Shown here in pieces: positions 63,054 to 64,000 of a DNA stretch of 64,000 bases. Where the stretch lies: NCBI GenBank assembly GCA_023248595.1, contig JAHFEG010000008.1, forward strand, positions 1 to 64,000, written 5' to 3'. Origin of the DNA: Myxococcales bacterium (lineage in GTDB: Bacteria; Myxococcota; UBA727; JABDBI01). The notes below the pieces were generated by a model that searched no databases, was not told the DNA's origin, and saw only the letters and a program-made list of their open reading frames with translations. Position numbers and translations under genes: made by a program. Position 1 is the stretch's first letter. Each line of letters opens with the position of its first letter.

Positions 63054-64000
63054 CAACGATTTTAATGTCAGGATCGCTTTAAATATTTGGAAAAATATCT
63101 ATCTGATTCGAAGTGTTGAGGAAAAAATTGCGAAGAAGTATCCAGAAGGGAAAATGCGTTGCCCAACACATTTGTCAATTGGACAAGAAGGAGTGCCTGC
63201 TGCTTGGAGTGAATGTGTTCGGAATAATGATTTTGCAGTAAGTACGCATCGAGGGCATGCCCACTATCTTGCTAAAGGTGGGAGCCTTAATGCTATGCTC
63301 GGTGAGCTTTACGGAAAAGTGACAGGGTGTTGTCGTGGACGAGGTGGATCCATGCATTTGGTGGATACTTCTGTTGGATTTATGGGAACGACAGCTATTG
63401 TCGGTAATAGTATTCCTTTGGGCGTGGGGCTTGCTCTTTCGGCTCAGTTAAAAGAAACGGATCAGATTAGTTGTATTTTCCTGGGCGACGGCGCTGTAGA
63501 AGAGGGTGCTTTCTACGAATCCGTTAATTTTGCGGTGGTGCGCAAGTTGCCTGTTTTATTTATTTGCGAAAATAATTTGTATTCCGTCTACAGTCCACTG
63601 TCTGTGAGACAGCCAAAAGATAGAAATATCAGCGCAATGGTAAATGCGATGGGTATTCAAACCAGCTTTGGCGACGGTAATGATCCTATGGCAGTTTTTG
63701 ATATCATGACAAAATCTGTCAAATGTGCTCGATCCGGAGAAGGGCCGTTTTTTCTTGAGTTTTCTACTTATCGTTGGAGAGAGCATTGCGGGCATAGCTA
63801 TGATAACCACTTGAACTACAGAAGCGAACAAGAATTTGAAGAGTGGCGGTTAAAAGACCCGTTGCTGCGATTAGAAAAGCAACTCTTTGACAAAGATGTA
63901 ACGTTAGAAGCTATTTTAGTACAGAAGCGAATGTTGATAGATCATGAAATCGACTTAGCATTTCAATTTGCAGAAGAAAGCCCGTACCCAGAAGCGAGCG
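63040..64000 (+). CDS. Thiamine-diphosphate E1-alpha-like subunit (partial, cut by window end)
   Basis: The frame from ATG 63040 is open to the last base, 320 codons without a stop. It shows CPTHLSIGQEGVPAA, the GDG ... NN ThDP-binding motif (GDGAVEEGAFYESVNF ... CENN) and SVYSPLSVRQPKD, like the alpha subunit of pyruvate/acetoin/2-oxoacid dehydrogenases. The beta subunit is expected just after the window. Such E1 pairs appear in some O-antigen clusters, where they could make an acyl or two-carbon unit for a branched sugar; the substrate here is unknown. Confidence 0.87.
   Translation, partial: MKEINNDFNVRIALNIWKNIYLIRSVEEKIAKKYPEGKMRCPTHLSIGQEGVPAAWSECVRNNDFAVSTHRGHAHYLAKGGSLNAMLGELYGKVTGCCRGRGGSMHLVDTSVGFMGTTAIVGNSIPLGVGLALSAQLKETDQISCIFLGDGAVEEGAFYESVNFAVVRKLPVLFICENNLYSVYSPLSVRQPKDRNISAMVNAMGIQTSFGDGNDPMAVFDIMTKSVKCARSGEGPFFLEFSTYRWREHCGHSYDNHLNYRSEQEFEEWRLKDPLLRLEKQLFDKDVTLEAILVQKRMLIDHEIDLAFQFAEESPYPEAS

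Noticed and set aside
1-64000. CRISPR arrays, rRNA genes, prophage or transposase genes
   Set aside because: No regularly spaced repeats, rRNA-like sequence, or integrase/transposase motifs were noticed on either strand.

Overview
The window is about 41% G+C by eye and codes densely on both strands. It is Gram-negative chromosomal DNA: there are beta-barrel and lipoprotein genes, ComEC, an aconitase, dnaA, pyrE, a PcrA/UvrD helicase and two tRNAs. Two genes resemble families I know mainly from the former Deltaproteobacteria (Myxococcota/Bdellovibrionota): the RNA polymerase sigma factor at 4973-5656 and the outer-membrane protein at 5869-7632, which resembles TIGR04551. That placement is an inference. 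A eukaryote-type giant ATPase and many small secreted proteins of unknown function would fit a host- or prey-associated lifestyle, also an inference.

Layout. 1-8 kb: a phosphopantetheinyl transferase/lipoprotein pair, BioY biotin uptake, a peptidoglycan-recycling pair (LD-carboxypeptidase plus SxxK serine hydrolase), a sigma factor, a porin-like barrel and a YkgJ cysteine-cluster protein. 8.1-18.9 kb: one 3608-codon gene whose C-terminal third carries SF2/SecA-like ATPase motifs in the arrangement of the eukaryotic DUF3638/DUF3645 proteins. 19-27 kb: two paralogous cysteine-rich two-helix secreted proteins flanking rlmE, an orphan ModA lipoprotein, tRNA-Leu(CAG), tRNA-Pro(CGG) and a YefM/YoeB toxin-antitoxin operon; then an MFS carrier, a Rieske oxygenase, a secreted coiled-coil protein and an SRPBCC protein. 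27.3-31.6 kb: dnaA followed by an M1 aminopeptidase. 31.8-39.7 kb, minus strand: a DUF885 metallopeptidase, comEC, aconitase, a small secreted protein and a methyltransferase, plus a scrap of a second methyltransferase copy. 39.8-45.2 kb: a histone-H1-tailed protein, pyrE-ridA-dicarboxylate symporter, and a UvrD/PcrA helicase.

45.4-64 kb, plus strand: one long surface-glycan operon. It starts with a WbpP-type epimerase and an ABC flippase. A nonulosonate-like block follows: SDR, TIM-barrel isomerase, methyltransferase, KdsC-like phosphatase, short NeuB-like synthase, GmhA-like isomerase, SpsF-like cytidylyltransferase, DegT aminotransferase, SDR, and a candidate sialyltransferase-like enzyme. 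Next come an LhgO-type oxidase, a GmhB-like phosphatase carrying an in-frame palindromic repeat, a second GmhA, a fused double epimerase, two tandem DegT aminotransferases, and the start of a thiamine-diphosphate E1-alpha gene cut by the window end. Genes overlap or nearly abut and many start with TTG or GTG, so translational coupling is likely. The pathway appears to build, activate and export an amino-sugar-rich glycan; the exact sugar cannot be read from the sequence.
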